Part shown: one piece after another, positions 34,781-44,639 of the stretch | How the letters are laid out: every line of letters begins with the position of its first letter | How positions within the stretch are numbered: the stretch's first letter is position 1 | Assembly: GCF_002269505.1 (NCBI RefSeq) | Contig: NZ_NQKQ01000002.1 | Span: 62,001 to 126,000 of the forward strand | Direction: 5' to 3' | Length of the DNA stretch: 64,000 nucleotides | From: Pseudomonas fragi | Lineage (GTDB): Bacteria > Pseudomonadota > Gammaproteobacteria > Pseudomonadales > Pseudomonadaceae | Position numbers and translations under genes: made by a program | Notes under the pieces: generated by a model | What the model saw: only the letters and a program-made list of their open reading frames with translations | Told to the model about the DNA's origin: nothing | The model's database searches: none

Positions 34781-37378
34781 TCAGATATCCCAGACCAGAT
34801 TGATCGAGAAGTTGCGACCTGGAGCGGTCAAGCGCTCCATATTGGCCGGGTTCAGCACGCCGGCTTCACCTACGCTGTCGTAGCCGCGCACGTCATCCCA
34901 GTTCCAGTATTTCTTGTCGGTCAGGTTGTACAGGCCGGCATTGACGGTGACGTCCTTGGTGACCTTGTAGAAACCGGTCAGGTCGAGCACGCCATAGCCC
35001 GGCGACTTGAACTGCTTGCTGGTGCCATCGGGGGCGAAGTAGCTGGTGTCGTCGACCTGATCCTTGCTCTTGACCAGGGTCCAGCTCACCAGGGCGCCGT
35101 AGTTCTGCTGCTCGTAGCCCAGGCCCATGACGGCGGTCAGCGGGTTGACGCTGTTGATCGGCTGGCCGGTGTCTTCGTTGCGGCCGTGGGCATAAGCCAC
35201 CGAACCACGGGTGTAGAGGCCCTGCGGCGCGCCGAAAGCGTCCAGGTTCAAGCGGCCTTTGACCTCGGCACCCTTGATGGTGGCGTGCTTGATGTTGTTG
35301 GCCTGGAACTTGAGGTCGTCGTAGCCGGGGGTGATGGCGTCTTCATTGATGAAGTCGCGGTATTTGTTATAGAACACCGCCACGTCGAATGAGCCAGCCT
35401 CAAAGTTGCCGCGCAGGCCGGTCTCATAGCTTTTGCTTTTTTCCGGTTCCAGATCCGGGTTCGGCTCTACCGAATAGCCCGCCTGCAGGTTGTCAAAGCG
35501 ACCATACAACGCTTTGGCGGTTGGAGTGCGGAAGCCCTCGGCGTATTGGCCGTACCAGGTGTAGTTGTCGTTGAACGCGTAAGTCACGCCCAGCTTTGGC
35601 GACAGGCGGTGCCAGACTTTGTCGGCATCGCTGACGGTGCCTTTCTGGTCGCTGTTGACGGTGTTGAGGAATTCCTGGGTGATATGCGGCGTCAGCTTGG
35701 TGTAGTCGTAGCGCAGGCCCGGCATAAAGGTCCAGTTGTTCCAGCTGATCTGGTCCTGGGCGAACAGGCTGTAGGTGTTGATGGTCGGGTCCGGGAAGTC
35801 GCTGGACTTGACCAGATAGTCTTTCGGGCTGTTGGCGCCCACGGCGGTGCAACCATTGCCGACTGCCAGGCAGGTGCCCGAGCCGCTGCGCGAGCCGGTG
35901 ACTTTCTGGTGCTTGATAGTGGCACCGTAGGTCAGCAGGTGATCGGTGTCAGCAATATGGAAAGCTTTGTCTGCCTGGGCATCCAGTACCCACATTTTTT
36001 CTTCGTAGGTGGTGTTGCGCGAACGCATCACATGACGGCTGTAGGGGAAGTAGTCTTCCAGGGTGTTCTGGTCAGTCTTGGCGATCTGGTAGTTGAGGCT
36101 CCACTTGAAGTGGTCAGCCACGGCGGTGTCCAGCACCATGCTGTTTTCCAGGCCGAAACGCTCGCGGCTGATGGTGTCCTTGCCGTTGCGCGACAGGTAC
36201 ATGCCCAGCGGCTGGCCGTTGTTGAACGGGCCGCCGACGGCACTTTTTTCATTGATGTCGAGGCGGTCCTTGTACTTCTCATAAGTGAAGCCAAGACGGT
36301 CATCATCGTTGTAGTTCCAGCCCAGCTTGGCCAGTACGTTGGTGGTTTTCGTGTCTTCCGGGTTGGCCGCGGTGCGGGACAGGCCGGTGCCGCCATGATC
36401 GCCATAGGACTCGGTTTCGTGACCGTCGCGCTGGCTCAGGTGCAACAAACCGTCAAAGTCACCGGAACGACCGGCCACGGTGCCGGATTTCAGCCAGCTG
36501 CGATCGGCCGAGCTGTAGCCGGCCTTGAGGCGGGCGCCGACATCCTGGCCCGGCTTGATGATGTCATTGGGGTCGAGGGTGAAGTAGCTAACGGCGCCGC
36601 CGATGGCATTGCTGCCGTATAGCACCGACGCCGGGCCACGCAGGATTTCGACGCGTTTGATGATTTCCGGGTCGACGTAGTTGCGCTGGGTCTTGGCGTA
36701 CGGGCCGTTGAAGAACGAGTTGGGGATCTCGACGCCGTCAACCTGGGTCAGGATCCGGTCGCCGTCGATGCCGCGAATGTTGTAGTTGCTGATGCCGCCA
36801 CGCTGGCCGGCGCCGCCTACCGAGACACCCGGCTCATAGCGCACCAGGTCCTTGATGGTGTTGACGTTATCGCGGTCCATATCCTGGCGGTCATGGACGG
36901 TGATGGTGCTGGGCACCGAGTTCACGTCCTGCTCCTGGCGGGTGGCGCTGATGGTCACTTGTTGCAGGGCCAGGGTGCCGGTGGAGCTGCTGCGCTTTTC
37001 CAGCACGATATTGTTGCTGGCCAGTTTGCGATAGCCCAGGTTGGTGCCGATCAACAGGCGGTCCAGGGCTTTTTCCGGGGTAAGCGAGCCGCGTACACCG
37101 GGCGAGGACACATTCTGCGCCAGCTCTGCCGGCAGGCCGACCTGCCAGCCGGTGACAGCGCTGAAGTCATTCAGGGCAGAGGCCAGCGGCTGTTGGGAGA
37201 TCGCAAACTTGTAATTGCCCACGGAGCGGGTCGCCGGCTGCTCATCGGTCGCCGCCAGGACTGGAGCCGCCTGTACACCGGCCAGAAGCATGGCGGCGGT
37301 CAACAACGACAACGTGCACTGCTGCAAACCACCCTTGCGGGCGTTGGATGAGGTCCGGCTGTTGAAACGTGTGGGCAT
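34781..37378 (-). CDS. TonB-dependent heme/hemoprotein receptor with signalling domain
   Basis: 865-residue outer-membrane receptor of the hemoglobin/transferrin/lactoferrin class. Signal peptide about 1-43; an N-terminal STN signalling domain (about 50-125, FAISQQPLASALNDFSAVTGW) that talks to the anti-sigma factor; plug domain about 150-270 with the TonB-box region before it; then the 22-strand barrel ending in an aromatic strand (FSINLVWDI). The STN domain and the ECF sigma/FecR genes upstream show cell-surface signalling, as in HxuIRA/Has-type systems; closest known equivalent is probably P. aeruginosa HxuA (recalled). The ligand is inferred from class and adjacent hemO. Confidence 0.9.
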   Translation of the reverse strand: MPTRFNSRTSSNARKGGLQQCTLSLLTAAMLLAGVQAAPVLAATDEQPATRSVGNYKFAISQQPLASALNDFSAVTGWQVGLPAELAQNVSSPGVRGSLTPEKALDRLLIGTNLGYRKLASNNIVLEKRSSSTGTLALQQVTISATRQEQDVNSVPSTITVHDRQDMDRDNVNTIKDLVRYEPGVSVGGAGQRGGISNYNIRGIDGDRILTQVDGVEIPNSFFNGPYAKTQRNYVDPEIIKRVEILRGPASVLYGSNAIGGAVSYFTLDPNDIIKPGQDVGARLKAGYSSADRSWLKSGTVAGRSGDFDGLLHLSQRDGHETESYGDHGGTGLSRTAANPEDTKTTNVLAKLGWNYNDDDRLGFTYEKYKDRLDINEKSAVGGPFNNGQPLGMYLSRNGKDTISRERFGLENSMVLDTAVADHFKWSLNYQIAKTDQNTLEDYFPYSRHVMRSRNTTYEEKMWVLDAQADKAFHIADTDHLLTYGATIKHQKVTGSRSGSGTCLAVGNGCTAVGANSPKDYLVKSSDFPDPTINTYSLFAQDQISWNNWTFMPGLRYDYTKLTPHITQEFLNTVNSDQKGTVSDADKVWHRLSPKLGVTYAFNDNYTWYGQYAEGFRTPTAKALYGRFDNLQAGYSVEPNPDLEPEKSKSYETGLRGNFEAGSFDVAVFYNKYRDFINEDAITPGYDDLKFQANNIKHATIKGAEVKGRLNLDAFGAPQGLYTRGSVAYAHGRNEDTGQPINSVNPLTAVMGLGYEQQNYGALVSWTLVKSKDQVDDTSYFAPDGTSKQFKSPGYGVLDLTGFYKVTKDVTVNAGLYNLTDKKYWNWDDVRGYDSVGEAGVLNPANMERLTAPGRNFSINLVWDI

Positions 37379-37427
37379 TGATAGCGCTCCGTGGTGAACG
37401 AATCTTATAGTTGCGAAGCTGACTCAA

Positions 37428-37446
37428 AATGCGAATCAGTTGCATT
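37428..37446. promoter_or_regulatory. Possible Fur box or operator upstream of receptor gene
   Basis: AATGCGAATCAGTTGCATT, an imperfect palindrome (AATGC-N9-GCATT) 50 bases upstream of the receptor start. It resembles degenerate Fur sites, but the match to GATAATGATAATCATTATC is partial; it could equally belong to the promoter read by the cognate ECF sigma factor. Confidence 0.35.
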
Positions 37447-37496
37447 GACTACAACGAGACGTATGACCTTAGGCTATCGAGTAAAAAAACCTACTT

Positions 37497-38465
37497 TTAA
37501 TTAAGAATTACCAAAGCCGGGAATTCTGAAAGGCTACTTGAGGTGATGTGGGCCAGTGAGCGGACGATATCCAGTGGCTGATCCAGCCGGTAGTTGCCGG
37601 TGACTGCCACGTTGGCGAGTTTGTCGTTGTTGTTGACGATCCAGCCAGGGTAGTAGCGGCGCACTTCGTCCAGCACCTTGCCCATCGGGCAGTTTTCAAA
37701 CACCAGGCGCCCTTGTACCCAGGCCAGGTCGGTCTGCGGGTTGAGCCGGGCGGTCTTGCTGAAGCCGTTGGGGCCAATGCGCACGCTGTTACCGGCCGAG
37801 AGGCGCATTTGCGCACCGGCGCTGTTGACCCGTAAATCGACATCACCGCGTTGCACCCGCACCTGCGCTTCACCATTGAGGTAGCTCACGGCGAAGGCGG
37901 TGTCGCGCACGCTGACGCGCACGGGGCCGGCGTCGAGAACCAGCGGGAACTCCACGTCGGCGGGAATCTCGAAATACGCTTCGCCTTGATACAGGCGGGC
38001 ACTGCTCTGGGCGTTGTCCACCTTGCTGGAAAACGCCGAGTTGGTGTTAAGCAGCACTTTTGAGCCGTCTTCGAGTTGCAGGCGCTGGCGTTCGCCGACC
38101 ACGGTCAGGTGATCGGCTTGCAGGCGTAACGGTACATTGCTGTAGCTGCCGACGCTGATAATCAACACCGCCGCGGTTGCCAGATGCTTCCAGTGCCGCC
38201 CGATGCGCCGTAACAGGCTGGGGGCGCGGCGGGTTTGCAGGGTTTGCGCGGCGGCCAAAAGCGGTTCGCCGTTCCAGATCGTGTTGGCCTTGGCAAAGGC
38301 CTGGGCGTGGGCAGGGTCGGCATTGAGCCAGCTTTCGAAGGCGCACTTTTGTTCGTCGCTCGCACACTCAAGGGTAATCAGCCAATCCAGTGCCTGATCC
38401 ATGGCGCTGTCCTGCAGCACGTCGTGCGCCAGTTCTGGCACGGCAGATTTGTGAGTGTCCGTCAC
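37497..38465 (-). CDS. FecR family anti-sigma factor/sensor
   Basis: 322 residues. N-terminal cytoplasmic DUF4880 region (about 15-60, DQALDWLITLECASDEQKCAFESWLNAD..HAQAF) that binds the sigma factor, one membrane helix at about 90-110 (HLATAAVLIISVGSY), the periplasmic FecR domain (about 125-220) and a C-terminal STN-like receptor-binding segment (LVFENCPMGKVLDEVRRYYPGW). It relays the receptor signal to the ECF sigma factor encoded 51 bp upstream. Middle gene of sigma-antisigma-receptor. Confidence 0.9.
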   Translation of the reverse strand: MTDTHKSAVPELAHDVLQDSAMDQALDWLITLECASDEQKCAFESWLNADPAHAQAFAKANTIWNGEPLLAAAQTLQTRRAPSLLRRIGRHWKHLATAAVLIISVGSYSNVPLRLQADHLTVVGERQRLQLEDGSKVLLNTNSAFSSKVDNAQSSARLYQGEAYFEIPADVEFPLVLDAGPVRVSVRDTAFAVSYLNGEAQVRVQRGDVDLRVNSAGAQMRLSAGNSVRIGPNGFSKTARLNPQTDLAWVQGRLVFENCPMGKVLDEVRRYYPGWIVNNNDKLANVAVTGNYRLDQPLDIVRSLAHITSSSLSEFPALVILN

Positions 38466-38516
38466 GGATGTTCCTTGGCAGTTTCAGAGCGTTCTAACAG
38501 GCATCGCCGGTCAAGG

Positions 38517-39035
38517 TTAAGGGCGATTTAGCTTGTCGGCTACCCCGATGCAGATTGCCATGATCAATTTGAGTTCCTTTTGAACCGTGCTCAAGGAAAC
38601 GTCAAGCTCTTCGGCGATCTCTTGATAACTGCAGCCATGCAGGCGGCTGAGGATGAAAATCCGTTGTTGGCGGGCGCTTAACTGGCTCAGGCTCACACTC
38701 AGGCGCTCCAGTAGTTGCGCTGCTTGATGGGCTTCTTCAGGGGTGCTGAGGGGGGAGGCAACGCCTTCGATGACCTCTGTGGGCACGTCTTCGACCACGG
38801 TGCGTGACTGGATGCGCCGGGCGCGCAGGTGGTCAAGTGCCAGATTGCGTGCGGTCTGGAACACAAAGGGCTCAAGGTGCTCGACGGTACGCTCGCTCAA
38901 GGCCCGGGCTACGCGCAGGTAAGTTTCCTGCAGCAGATCTTCGGCGGTGCTGTGGTTGTTGACCATCCGCTCCAGCGTGCGCAGCAGGGATACCCGTTGG
39001 GTAAGGAAGACTTGATTGAAGTGGGACTGACTCAC
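38517..39035 (-). CDS. ECF sigma factor (FecI/iron-starvation type)
   Basis: 172-residue group IV sigma factor. Region 2 (about 10-75) includes the NHSTAEDLLQETYLRVARAL and FQTARNLALDHLRARR segments; region 4 (about 115-165) has the HTH LHGCSYQEIAEELDVSLSTVQKELKL. Directly preceded by a Fur-type box, so it should be made when iron is scarce and then activated when the adjacent receptor binds its ligand. Its target promoter is most likely that of the receptor gene. Confidence 0.92.
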   Translation of the reverse strand: MSQSHFNQVFLTQRVSLLRTLERMVNNHSTAEDLLQETYLRVARALSERTVEHLEPFVFQTARNLALDHLRARRIQSRTVVEDVPTEVIEGVASPLSTPEEAHQAAQLLERLSVSLSQLSARQQRIFILSRLHGCSYQEIAEELDVSLSTVQKELKLIMAICIGVADKLNRP

Positions 39036-39060
39036 AGTGCTACCCGACCGATTTTGAGCG

Positions 39061-39080
39061 AATGATAATGCTTATCATCT
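39061..39080. promoter_or_regulatory. Fur box of the ECF sigma gene
   Basis: ATGATAA-TGC-TTATCAT, a 7-bp perfect inverted repeat that fits the Fur consensus GATAATGATAATCATTATC well. It lies 26-45 bases upstream of the sigma-factor ATG and would overlap its promoter, giving iron repression. Confidence 0.82.
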
Positions 39081-39156
39081 GTGCCATTGGTCAAGCGCTG
39101 TTTTGAAAAGCCATGAATAACAAAAAACGCTAGCCCCGTGATGAACGCCCCCTGAG

Positions 39157-39307
39157 CTGTAGCCGCTGAGGAGCGCAGCGAGGCTGCGTTCGGCGGCGAA
39201 GCCGTCGTAAACCCGGGTAACCCGTACGTTCAGACACTTCGCAGCTACCGATTTTGCGACCGCTTCGCGCTCGGACGCAGCCTCGTTCTACTCGTCAGCG
39301 GCTACAG
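39157..39307. repeat. Large inverted-repeat element between ECF gene and mgsA
   Basis: About 150 bp bounded by CTGTAGCCGCTGA and CAGCGGCTACAG, with internal complementary stretches (GAGGCTGCGTTCGG.. and ..CGGACGCAGCCTCG). It resembles the paired REP/REPIN elements of pseudomonads but belongs to a different sequence class from the GGGAGCGAGC units. No coding potential. It fills most of the 280-bp gap between the divergent... left end of the ECF operon promoter and the end of mgsA. Confidence 0.65.
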
Positions 39308-39315
39308 AGGGATGG

Positions 39316-39780
39316 TTAAACGCGGCCTTTGAGGTACGCGCTGTAATCCGGGATGCGGTGTTCGTGGGGCTGGCTCATCAACGGGCTGCTGAGCAGGTAG
39401 TCGGCGCTGCATTCATTGCACGCCACCGGAATGTTCCACACCGCGGCTACCCGCAGCAGCGCCTTGATGTCCGGGTCGTGGGGTTGTGGCTCAAACGGGT
39501 CCCAGAAGAACACCAGCATGTCGACCCGTTGCTCGGCGATCCGCGCTCCCACTTGCTGATCGCCACCCAGCGGGCCGCTGATCATGCTCTCGATCGGCAA
39601 CCCCAGACGTTGGCCCAGCAGCAGCCCGGTGGTACCGGTGGCGCACAGTTCATGCTGGCTGAGCTGCGCCTTGTGGCGCTCGGCCCAGTCCAGCAAAAAG
39701 CCCTTGCAGTGATCATGGGCCACCAGGGCGATGCGCTTGCGCGCCGCCAGGGTGGCCGTGGTGAAGCTGATACCGATCAT
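39316..39780 (-). CDS. mgsA: Methylglyoxal synthase
   Basis: 154-residue enzyme converting dihydroxyacetone phosphate to methylglyoxal and phosphate, a safety valve when triose phosphates accumulate. Family motifs: RIALVAHDHCK near the N-terminus, ATGTTGLLLGQRLGL, the GPLGGDQQVGARIAE phosphate loop and the conserved Asp in MLVFFWDP. ATG 39780 is used, because its Shine-Dalgarno GGAG overlaps the gap stop region and the gene starts 4 bp after it; upstream frame only reads the gap gene in another phase. Probably cotranscribed with gap. Confidence 0.92.
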   Translation of the reverse strand: MIGISFTTATLAARKRIALVAHDHCKGFLLDWAERHKAQLSQHELCATGTTGLLLGQRLGLPIESMISGPLGGDQQVGARIAEQRVDMLVFFWDPFEPQPHDPDIKALLRVAAVWNIPVACNECSADYLLSSPLMSQPHEHRIPDYSAYLKGRV

Positions 39781-39784
39781 CGCG

Positions 39785-40786
39785 TTACTCCGCGTTGTGC
39801 AGCGCCAGGCAGTTATCGAGCATGCGGTTGGAGAAGCCCCATTCGTTGTCGTACCAGGCCAGCACTTTAAGCAGCTTGCCGCTGACTTTGGTGTGATTGG
39901 CATCGAAGATCGACGACAGCGGGTTGTGGTTGAAGTCGCTCGATACCAGCGGCAGGGTGTTGTAACCCAGTACCTTGGAGTGCTGGCTGGCTTCTTTGAA
40001 CAGCGCGTTGACTTCAGCTGCGGTGGTTTCGCGCTTGAGTTCAATGGTCAGGTCGACCAGCGACACGTTGATCACCGGCACCCGCACGGCCATGCCGGTG
40101 AGCTTGCCGGCGAGTTCTGGCAATACCAGGCCCACGGCTTCGGCTGCGCCGGTTTTGCTCGGGATCATGTTCTGGGTGGCCGAACGTGCGCGGTACGGAT
40201 CCGAGTGGTAGACGTCGGTCAGGTTCTGGTCATTGGTGTAGGCATGGATGGTGGTCATCAGGCCGTTTTCAATGCCGAATTCGCGGTGCAGGATTTGCGC
40301 CACCGGTGCCAGGCAGTTGGTGGTGCAGGAAGCATTGGAAATAATTTGATGGGATTGGCGCAGAATGTCGTGGTTGACACCGTAGACCACCGTCGCATCG
40401 GCATTTTTGCCGGGAGCGGAGATAATCACCTTACGGGCGCCAGCGGTAATATGCGCTTGTGCCTTGCTGCGTTCAGTGAACAAACCTGTGCATTCAAACA
40501 CCACATCGATGTTCAGTGCCGCCCACGGCAGCTCGGCCGGATTGCGAATGGCGGTCACGCTGATGCGGTCACCATTGACGGTCAGGCTTTCCTGATCGTG
40601 TTCGACATTGGCATCGAACGTGCCGTGAACCGTGTCGTACTTGAGCAGATGGGCATTGATCGTACTGTCACCCAGATCGTTGATGGCGACGATCTGCAGG
40701 TCCTGACGGTAGCCTTGGGTATACAGTGCGCGCAGGACGTTACGGCCGATACGGCCAAAACCATTGATTGCGATTCGTAGAGTCAT
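39785..40786 (-). CDS. gap: Glyceraldehyde-3-phosphate dehydrogenase, type I
   Basis: 333-residue NAD-dependent GAPDH. Rossmann motif [15 protein letters not shown] (8-22), catalytic Cys154 in [12 protein letters not shown], and the C-terminal [14 protein letters not shown]. Corresponds to the gap-1/gapA gene divergent from edd in pseudomonads. It processes triose phosphate from the Entner-Doudoroff split. A HexR-type box lies 24-38 bases upstream of the start, so it should be repressed unless KDPG accumulates. Followed by mgsA with 4 bp between them. Confidence 0.95.
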   Translation of the reverse strand: MTLRIAINGFGRIGRNVLRALYTQGYRQDLQIVAINDLGDSTINAHLLKYDTVHGTFDANVEHDQESLTVNGDRISVTAIRNPAELPWAALNIDVVFECTGLFTERSKAQAHITAGARKVIISAPGKNADATVVYGVNHDILRQSHQIISNASCTTNCLAPVAQILHREFGIENGLMTTIHAYTNDQNLTDVYHSDPYRARSATQNMIPSKTGAAEAVGLVLPELAGKLTGMAVRVPVINVSLVDLTIELKRETTAAEVNALFKEASQHSKVLGYNTLPLVSSDFNHNPLSSIFDANHTKVSGKLLKVLAWYDNEWGFSNRMLDNCLALHNAE

Positions 40787-40809
40787 GGAAAGCGCCTGCC
40801 ATCGATTTG

Positions 40810-40824
40810 TTGTTGGAATTACAA
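40810..40824. promoter_or_regulatory. HexR operator upstream of gap
   Basis: TTGT-TGGAATT-ACAA, a perfect match to the HexR half-site arrangement TTGT-N7/8-ACAA, 24-38 bases before the gap start codon. Confidence 0.8.
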
Positions 40825-40871
40825 GATTATTCGCATAAAAATAGAAAACAAGCCATTTAAGTGGCAATATT

Positions 40872-40886
40872 TTGTTTTATCTACAA
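40872..40886. promoter_or_regulatory. HexR operator upstream of edd
   Basis: TTGT-TTTATCT-ACAA, again a perfect TTGT-N7-ACAA site, 110-124 bases before edd and 62 bp from the gap-side operator. Two boxes in one divergent region allow separate control of both directions. Confidence 0.82.
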
Positions 40887-40995
40887 CGAGTGACCTGAAT
40901 CAACGGGTCCGAATGATTGAAGTCGCTCCCCGGAGCCCTTCGGTCAGCATAGGACACGCACAGGTCGCCACATCCGTTAGCCTGGAGTTCAACAC

Positions 40996-42822
40996 ATGCA
41001 TCCCCGCGTTCTTGAAGTCACCGAGCGTCTTATTGCCCGCAGTCGTGCCACCCGCGAGGCGTATCTGGCGCTTATTCGTGGCGCTGCCGGCGACGGCCCG
41101 CAACGCGGCAAGCTGCAATGCGCGAACTTCGCCCACGGCGTGGCAGGGTGTGGCACTGAAGATAAAAACAGCCTGCGGATGATGAACGCGGCCAACGTTG
41201 CAATTGTTTCGTCATATAACGACATGCTCTCGGCGCATCAGCCGTACGAGCACTTTCCTGAGCAAATCAAAAAAGCGCTGCGTGAGATTGGCTCCGTGGG
41301 CCAGTTCGCAGGTGGCACGCCAGCCATGTGTGATGGCGTGACCCAGGGTGAGCCGGGCATGGAACTGAGCCTGCTGAGCCGCGAAGTAATTGCCCTGTCC
41401 ACGGCTGTGGCGCTGTCGCACAACATGTTCGATGCGGCGCTGATGCTGGGCATTTGCGACAAGATCGTGCCGGGCCTGCTGATGGGCGCACTGCGTTTTG
41501 GTCACTTGCCGACCATCTTCGTACCGGGCGGGCCGATGCCGTCGGGCATTTCCAACAAGGAAAAAGCCGACGTGCGCCAGCGCTACGCCGAAGGCAAGGC
41601 CAGCCGCGAAGAGCTGCTGGAATCGGAGATGAAGTCCTACCACAGCCCGGGTACCTGCACGTTCTACGGCACCGCCAACACCAACCAGTTGCTGATGGAA
41701 GTCATGGGCCTGCATTTGCCGGGTGCCTCTTTCGTCAATCCTTACACGCCATTGCGTGATGCGCTGACTCGCGAAGCCGCCCATCAGGTTACCCGTCTGA
41801 CCAAGCAAAACGGCGATTTCATGCCGCTGGGCGAGATCGTTGACGAGCGTTCGCTGGTCAATTCCATCGTGGCATTGCACGCCACCGGCGGCTCGACCAA
41901 CCACACCCTGCACATGCCGGCGATTGCCATGTCGGCGGGTATCCAGCTGACCTGGCAGGACATGGCCGACCTGTCCGAGGTGGTGCCGACTCTGTCCCAC
42001 GTGTACCCGAACGGCAAGGCCGATATCAACCACTTCCAGGCCGCTGGCGGCATGGCGTTTCTGATTCGCGAACTGCTCGAAGCCGGTCTGCTTCACGAAA
42101 ACGTCAACACGGTGGCGGGCTATGGCCTGAGCCGTTACACCCGGGAACCGTTCCTGGTGGATGGCGAACTGGTCTGGCGCGAAGGCCCGATTGAAAGCCT
42201 CGACGAGTCGATCCTGCGTCCGGTAGCCCGTGCATTTTCTGCCGAGGGTGGCCTGCGGGTGATGGAAGGCAACCTGGGCCGTGGCGTGATGAAAGTCTCG
42301 GCAGTCGCGCCGGAGCATCAGATCGTCGAAGCCCCGGCACGGGTGTTCCAGGACCAGCAGCAACTGGCCGATGCGTTCAAGGCCGGCGAGCTGGAGCACG
42401 ATTTTGTGGCCGTGATGCGTTTTCAGGGGCCGCGTTCCAATGGCATGCCCGAACTGCACAAGATGACGCCTTTTCTGGGTGTGTTGCAGGACCGCGGCTT
42501 CAAAGTGGCACTGATTACCGACGGGCGGATGTCAGGCGCATCGGGCAAGATCCCGGCAGCCATTCATGTAAGCCCTGAGGCTTCGATTGGCGGCGCGCTG
42601 GCGCGGGTGCAGGACGGCGACATGATTCGCGTGGACGGGGTAAAAGGCACGTTGCAACTGCTGGTGGATGAGGCAGAATTTGCCGCGCGCACCCCGGCTG
42701 TCGGCACGCTGGATAATGCAGTTGGCACCGGGCGTGAGTTGTTTGCGTTTATGCGTCAGGCCTTCAGTTCGGCCGAGCAGGGCGCGAGCACCTTTACCTC
42801 GTCTCTGGAAAACCTTAAATGA
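40996..42822 (+). CDS. edd: 6-phosphogluconate dehydratase
   Basis: 608-residue IlvD/Edd-family [Fe-S] dehydratase making KDPG from 6-phosphogluconate, first step of the Entner-Doudoroff pathway. Family segments: [36 protein letters not shown] and the active-site stretch [20 protein letters not shown], with cysteines for the cluster in the first two. GGAG lies 8 bases before the ATG. It overlaps glk by 4 bases (ATGA). A HexR operator lies upstream. Divergent from gap. Confidence 0.96.
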   Translation: MHPRVLEVTERLIARSRATREAYLALIRGAAGDGPQRGKLQCANFAHGVAGCGTEDKNSLRMMNAANVAIVSSYNDMLSAHQPYEHFPEQIKKALREIGSVGQFAGGTPAMCDGVTQGEPGMELSLLSREVIALSTAVALSHNMFDAALMLGICDKIVPGLLMGALRFGHLPTIFVPGGPMPSGISNKEKADVRQRYAEGKASREELLESEMKSYHSPGTCTFYGTANTNQLLMEVMGLHLPGASFVNPYTPLRDALTREAAHQVTRLTKQNGDFMPLGEIVDERSLVNSIVALHATGGSTNHTLHMPAIAMSAGIQLTWQDMADLSEVVPTLSHVYPNGKADINHFQAAGGMAFLIRELLEAGLLHENVNTVAGYGLSRYTREPFLVDGELVWREGPIESLDESILRPVARAFSAEGGLRVMEGNLGRGVMKVSAVAPEHQIVEAPARVFQDQQQLADAFKAGELEHDFVAVMRFQGPRSNGMPELHKMTPFLGVLQDRGFKVALITDGRMSGASGKIPAAIHVSPEASIGGALARVQDGDMIRVDGVKGTLQLLVDEAEFAARTPAVGTLDNAVGTGRELFAFMRQAFSSAEQGASTFTSSLENLK

Positions 42823-43775
42823 AGCTCGCTCTGGTCGGTGATATTGGCGGTACCAACGCACGTTTTGCGTTGTGGGAAAACGACCAGTTGCATTCGGTCA
42901 GTGTGTTGCCCACGGCAGACTTCGCCTGCCCGGAAGATGCCATCAAGCTGTACCTGGACACACTGCAACTGGCTCCGGGCTCTGTAGGCTCGGTATGCCT
43001 GTCAGTGGCCGGGCCGGTGAGTGGCGATGAGTTTCGCTTTACCAACAACCATTGGCGCTTGAGCCGTACGGGCTTTTGCCAGGCGCTGCGCATCGACAAT
43101 CTGCTGCTGATCAACGACTTCAGCGCGATGGCCCTGGGCATGACCCGCCTGCAACCCGAAGACGTACGCCAGGTTTGCCCGGGCATAGTTGACCCGACGC
43201 GTCCGGCGGTCGTTATCGGGCCGGGCACCGGGCTGGGGGTGGGCACTTTGCTCAACCTCGGCGAGGGCCAGTTCATGGCCTTGCCAGGGGAGGGCGGGCA
43301 CGTTGACCTGCCCATGAGCAACCCGCGCGAAGTGCAGTTGTGGCAGCACATCTACAATGAGATCGGCCATGTGAGCGCCGAGAGCATTTTGAGCGGCAGC
43401 GGCTTGCCGCGGGTCTATCGGGCGATTTGTGCGGTGGACGGCCATACGCCGGTACTGGACAGTGACCGCGCCATTACCGCGGCTGCTTTGGCGGGCGACC
43501 CTGTGGCGCTGCAGGTTCTGGAGCATTTCAGTTGCTGGCTGGGGCGTGTGGCGGGCAACAATGTGCTGACCATTGGCGGGCGTGGCGGGGTGTATATCGT
43601 CGGTGGTGTGATTCCGCGCTTTGCCGATATCTTCCTGGCCAGCGGTTTTGCCCGCAGCTTTGCCGACAAGGGCTGCATGAGTGACTACCTCAAAGGCATT
43701 CCGGTGTGGCTGGTGACGGCACCGTACCCTGGCCTGATCGGGGCGGGAGTGGCGTTGCAGCAGGCGTTTGGCTGA
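42819..43775 (+). CDS. glk: Glucokinase
   Basis: 318-residue ATP-dependent glucokinase (ROK-unrelated Glk family). Phosphate loop [12 protein letters not shown] (7-18), sugar-site segment [11 protein letters not shown] and [11 protein letters not shown] with the catalytic Asp, ATP-site [12 protein letters not shown] and EGGHVDLPM. It traps imported glucose as glucose 6-phosphate for Zwf. Start overlaps edd stop by 4 bases; followed by a REP pair and then gltR. Confidence 0.95.
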   Translation: MKLALVGDIGGTNARFALWENDQLHSVSVLPTADFACPEDAIKLYLDTLQLAPGSVGSVCLSVAGPVSGDEFRFTNNHWRLSRTGFCQALRIDNLLLINDFSAMALGMTRLQPEDVRQVCPGIVDPTRPAVVIGPGTGLGVGTLLNLGEGQFMALPGEGGHVDLPMSNPREVQLWQHIYNEIGHVSAESILSGSGLPRVYRAICAVDGHTPVLDSDRAITAAALAGDPVALQVLEHFSCWLGRVAGNNVLTIGGRGGVYIVGGVIPRFADIFLASGFARSFADKGCMSDYLKGIPVWLVTAPYPGLIGAGVALQQAFG

Positions 43776-43790
43776 TAGCCGCGCATTTAC

Positions 43791-43877
43791 TGTGGGAGCG
43801 GGCTTGCCCGCGATTCAGGCGCTGCGGTCTGTCAGGTAAACCTCTGCGGTTCCATCGCGGGCAAGCCCGCTCCCACA
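43791..43877. repeat. REP pair between glk and gltR
   Basis: TGTGGGAGCGGGCTTGCCCGCGAT and its inverted copy ATCGCGGGCAAGCCCGCTCCCACA about 38 bp apart. This is the GGGCTTGCCCG subtype, differing from the GAGCCTGCTCG subtype elsewhere in the window. It lies in the edd-glk-gltR-gtrS transcript. Confidence 0.88.
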
Positions 43878-43907
43878 GGGGTTATAACAACAACAAGGAA
43901 CACCACA

Positions 43908-44639
43908 GTGACCACACCCGGCAAATCCATTTTGCTGGTCGATGACGACCAGGAAATTCGAGAGCTTCTTGATATCTATCTCACCCGCGCCGGTTTTCAG
44001 GTGCGCACCGTGGGCGATGGTGCCGGTTTTCGCGAAGCATTGGACAGCGCGGCGAGTGATCTGCTGATCCTCGATGTCATGCTGCCCGACGAAGATGGTT
44101 TCAGCCTGTGCCGCTGGGTGCGTCAGCATCCGCGCTTTGCCCAGATCCCGATCATTATGCTGACCGCCAGTTCCGACGAAGCTGACCGCATCATTGGCCT
44201 TGAACTGGGCGCCGACGATTATCTGGGCAAACCCTTCAGCCCCCGTGAACTGCTGGCGCGGATCAAGGCGTTATTGCGCAGGGCGCAATTTGCCGCTCCG
44301 GCCTCGGGCAACGAAGTGCTGGCATTTGAAGAGTGGCGGCTGAACACCGTGACCCATCGGCTGTTTCATACTGATGGTGAAGAGGTCATTTTGTCAGGGG
44401 CTGACTTCGCCCTGCTCAAGCTGTTCCTGGACAACCCCCAGCAGATCCTCGACCGCGACACCATTGGCAACGCCACGCGCGGGCGTGAGCTGATGCCGCT
44501 CGACCGCATCGTCGACATGGCGGTCAGCCGCTTGCGCCAGCGCCTGCGTGACACCGACAAACCACCCCGCTTGATCCGCACCATCCGCGGCAGCGGTTAT
44601 CAGCTGGCTGCCCAGGTCTCGTCGGGCAATGACCTTTAA
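43908..44639 (+). CDS. gltR: Response regulator GltR
   Basis: 243-residue OmpR-class regulator of glucose transport genes. Receiver domain with VDDDQEIREL, phosphoacceptor Asp56 (LILDVMLPDEDG) and Lys in GKPFSPREL; winged-helix DNA-binding domain about 140-238 ending TIRGSGYQLA. Starts at GTG 43908 with AAGGAA 8 bases upstream. It overlaps gtrS by 11 bases. In pseudomonads GltR controls the gts transporter and oprB and, with GtrS, responds to 2-ketogluconate/6-phosphogluconate; the same neighbours are here. Confidence 0.93.
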   Translation: MTTPGKSILLVDDDQEIRELLDIYLTRAGFQVRTVGDGAGFREALDSAASDLLILDVMLPDEDGFSLCRWVRQHPRFAQIPIIMLTASSDEADRIIGLELGADDYLGKPFSPRELLARIKALLRRAQFAAPASGNEVLAFEEWRLNTVTHRLFHTDGEEVILSGADFALLKLFLDNPQQILDRDTIGNATRGRELMPLDRIVDMAVSRLRQRLRDTDKPPRLIRTIRGSGYQLAAQVSSGNDL

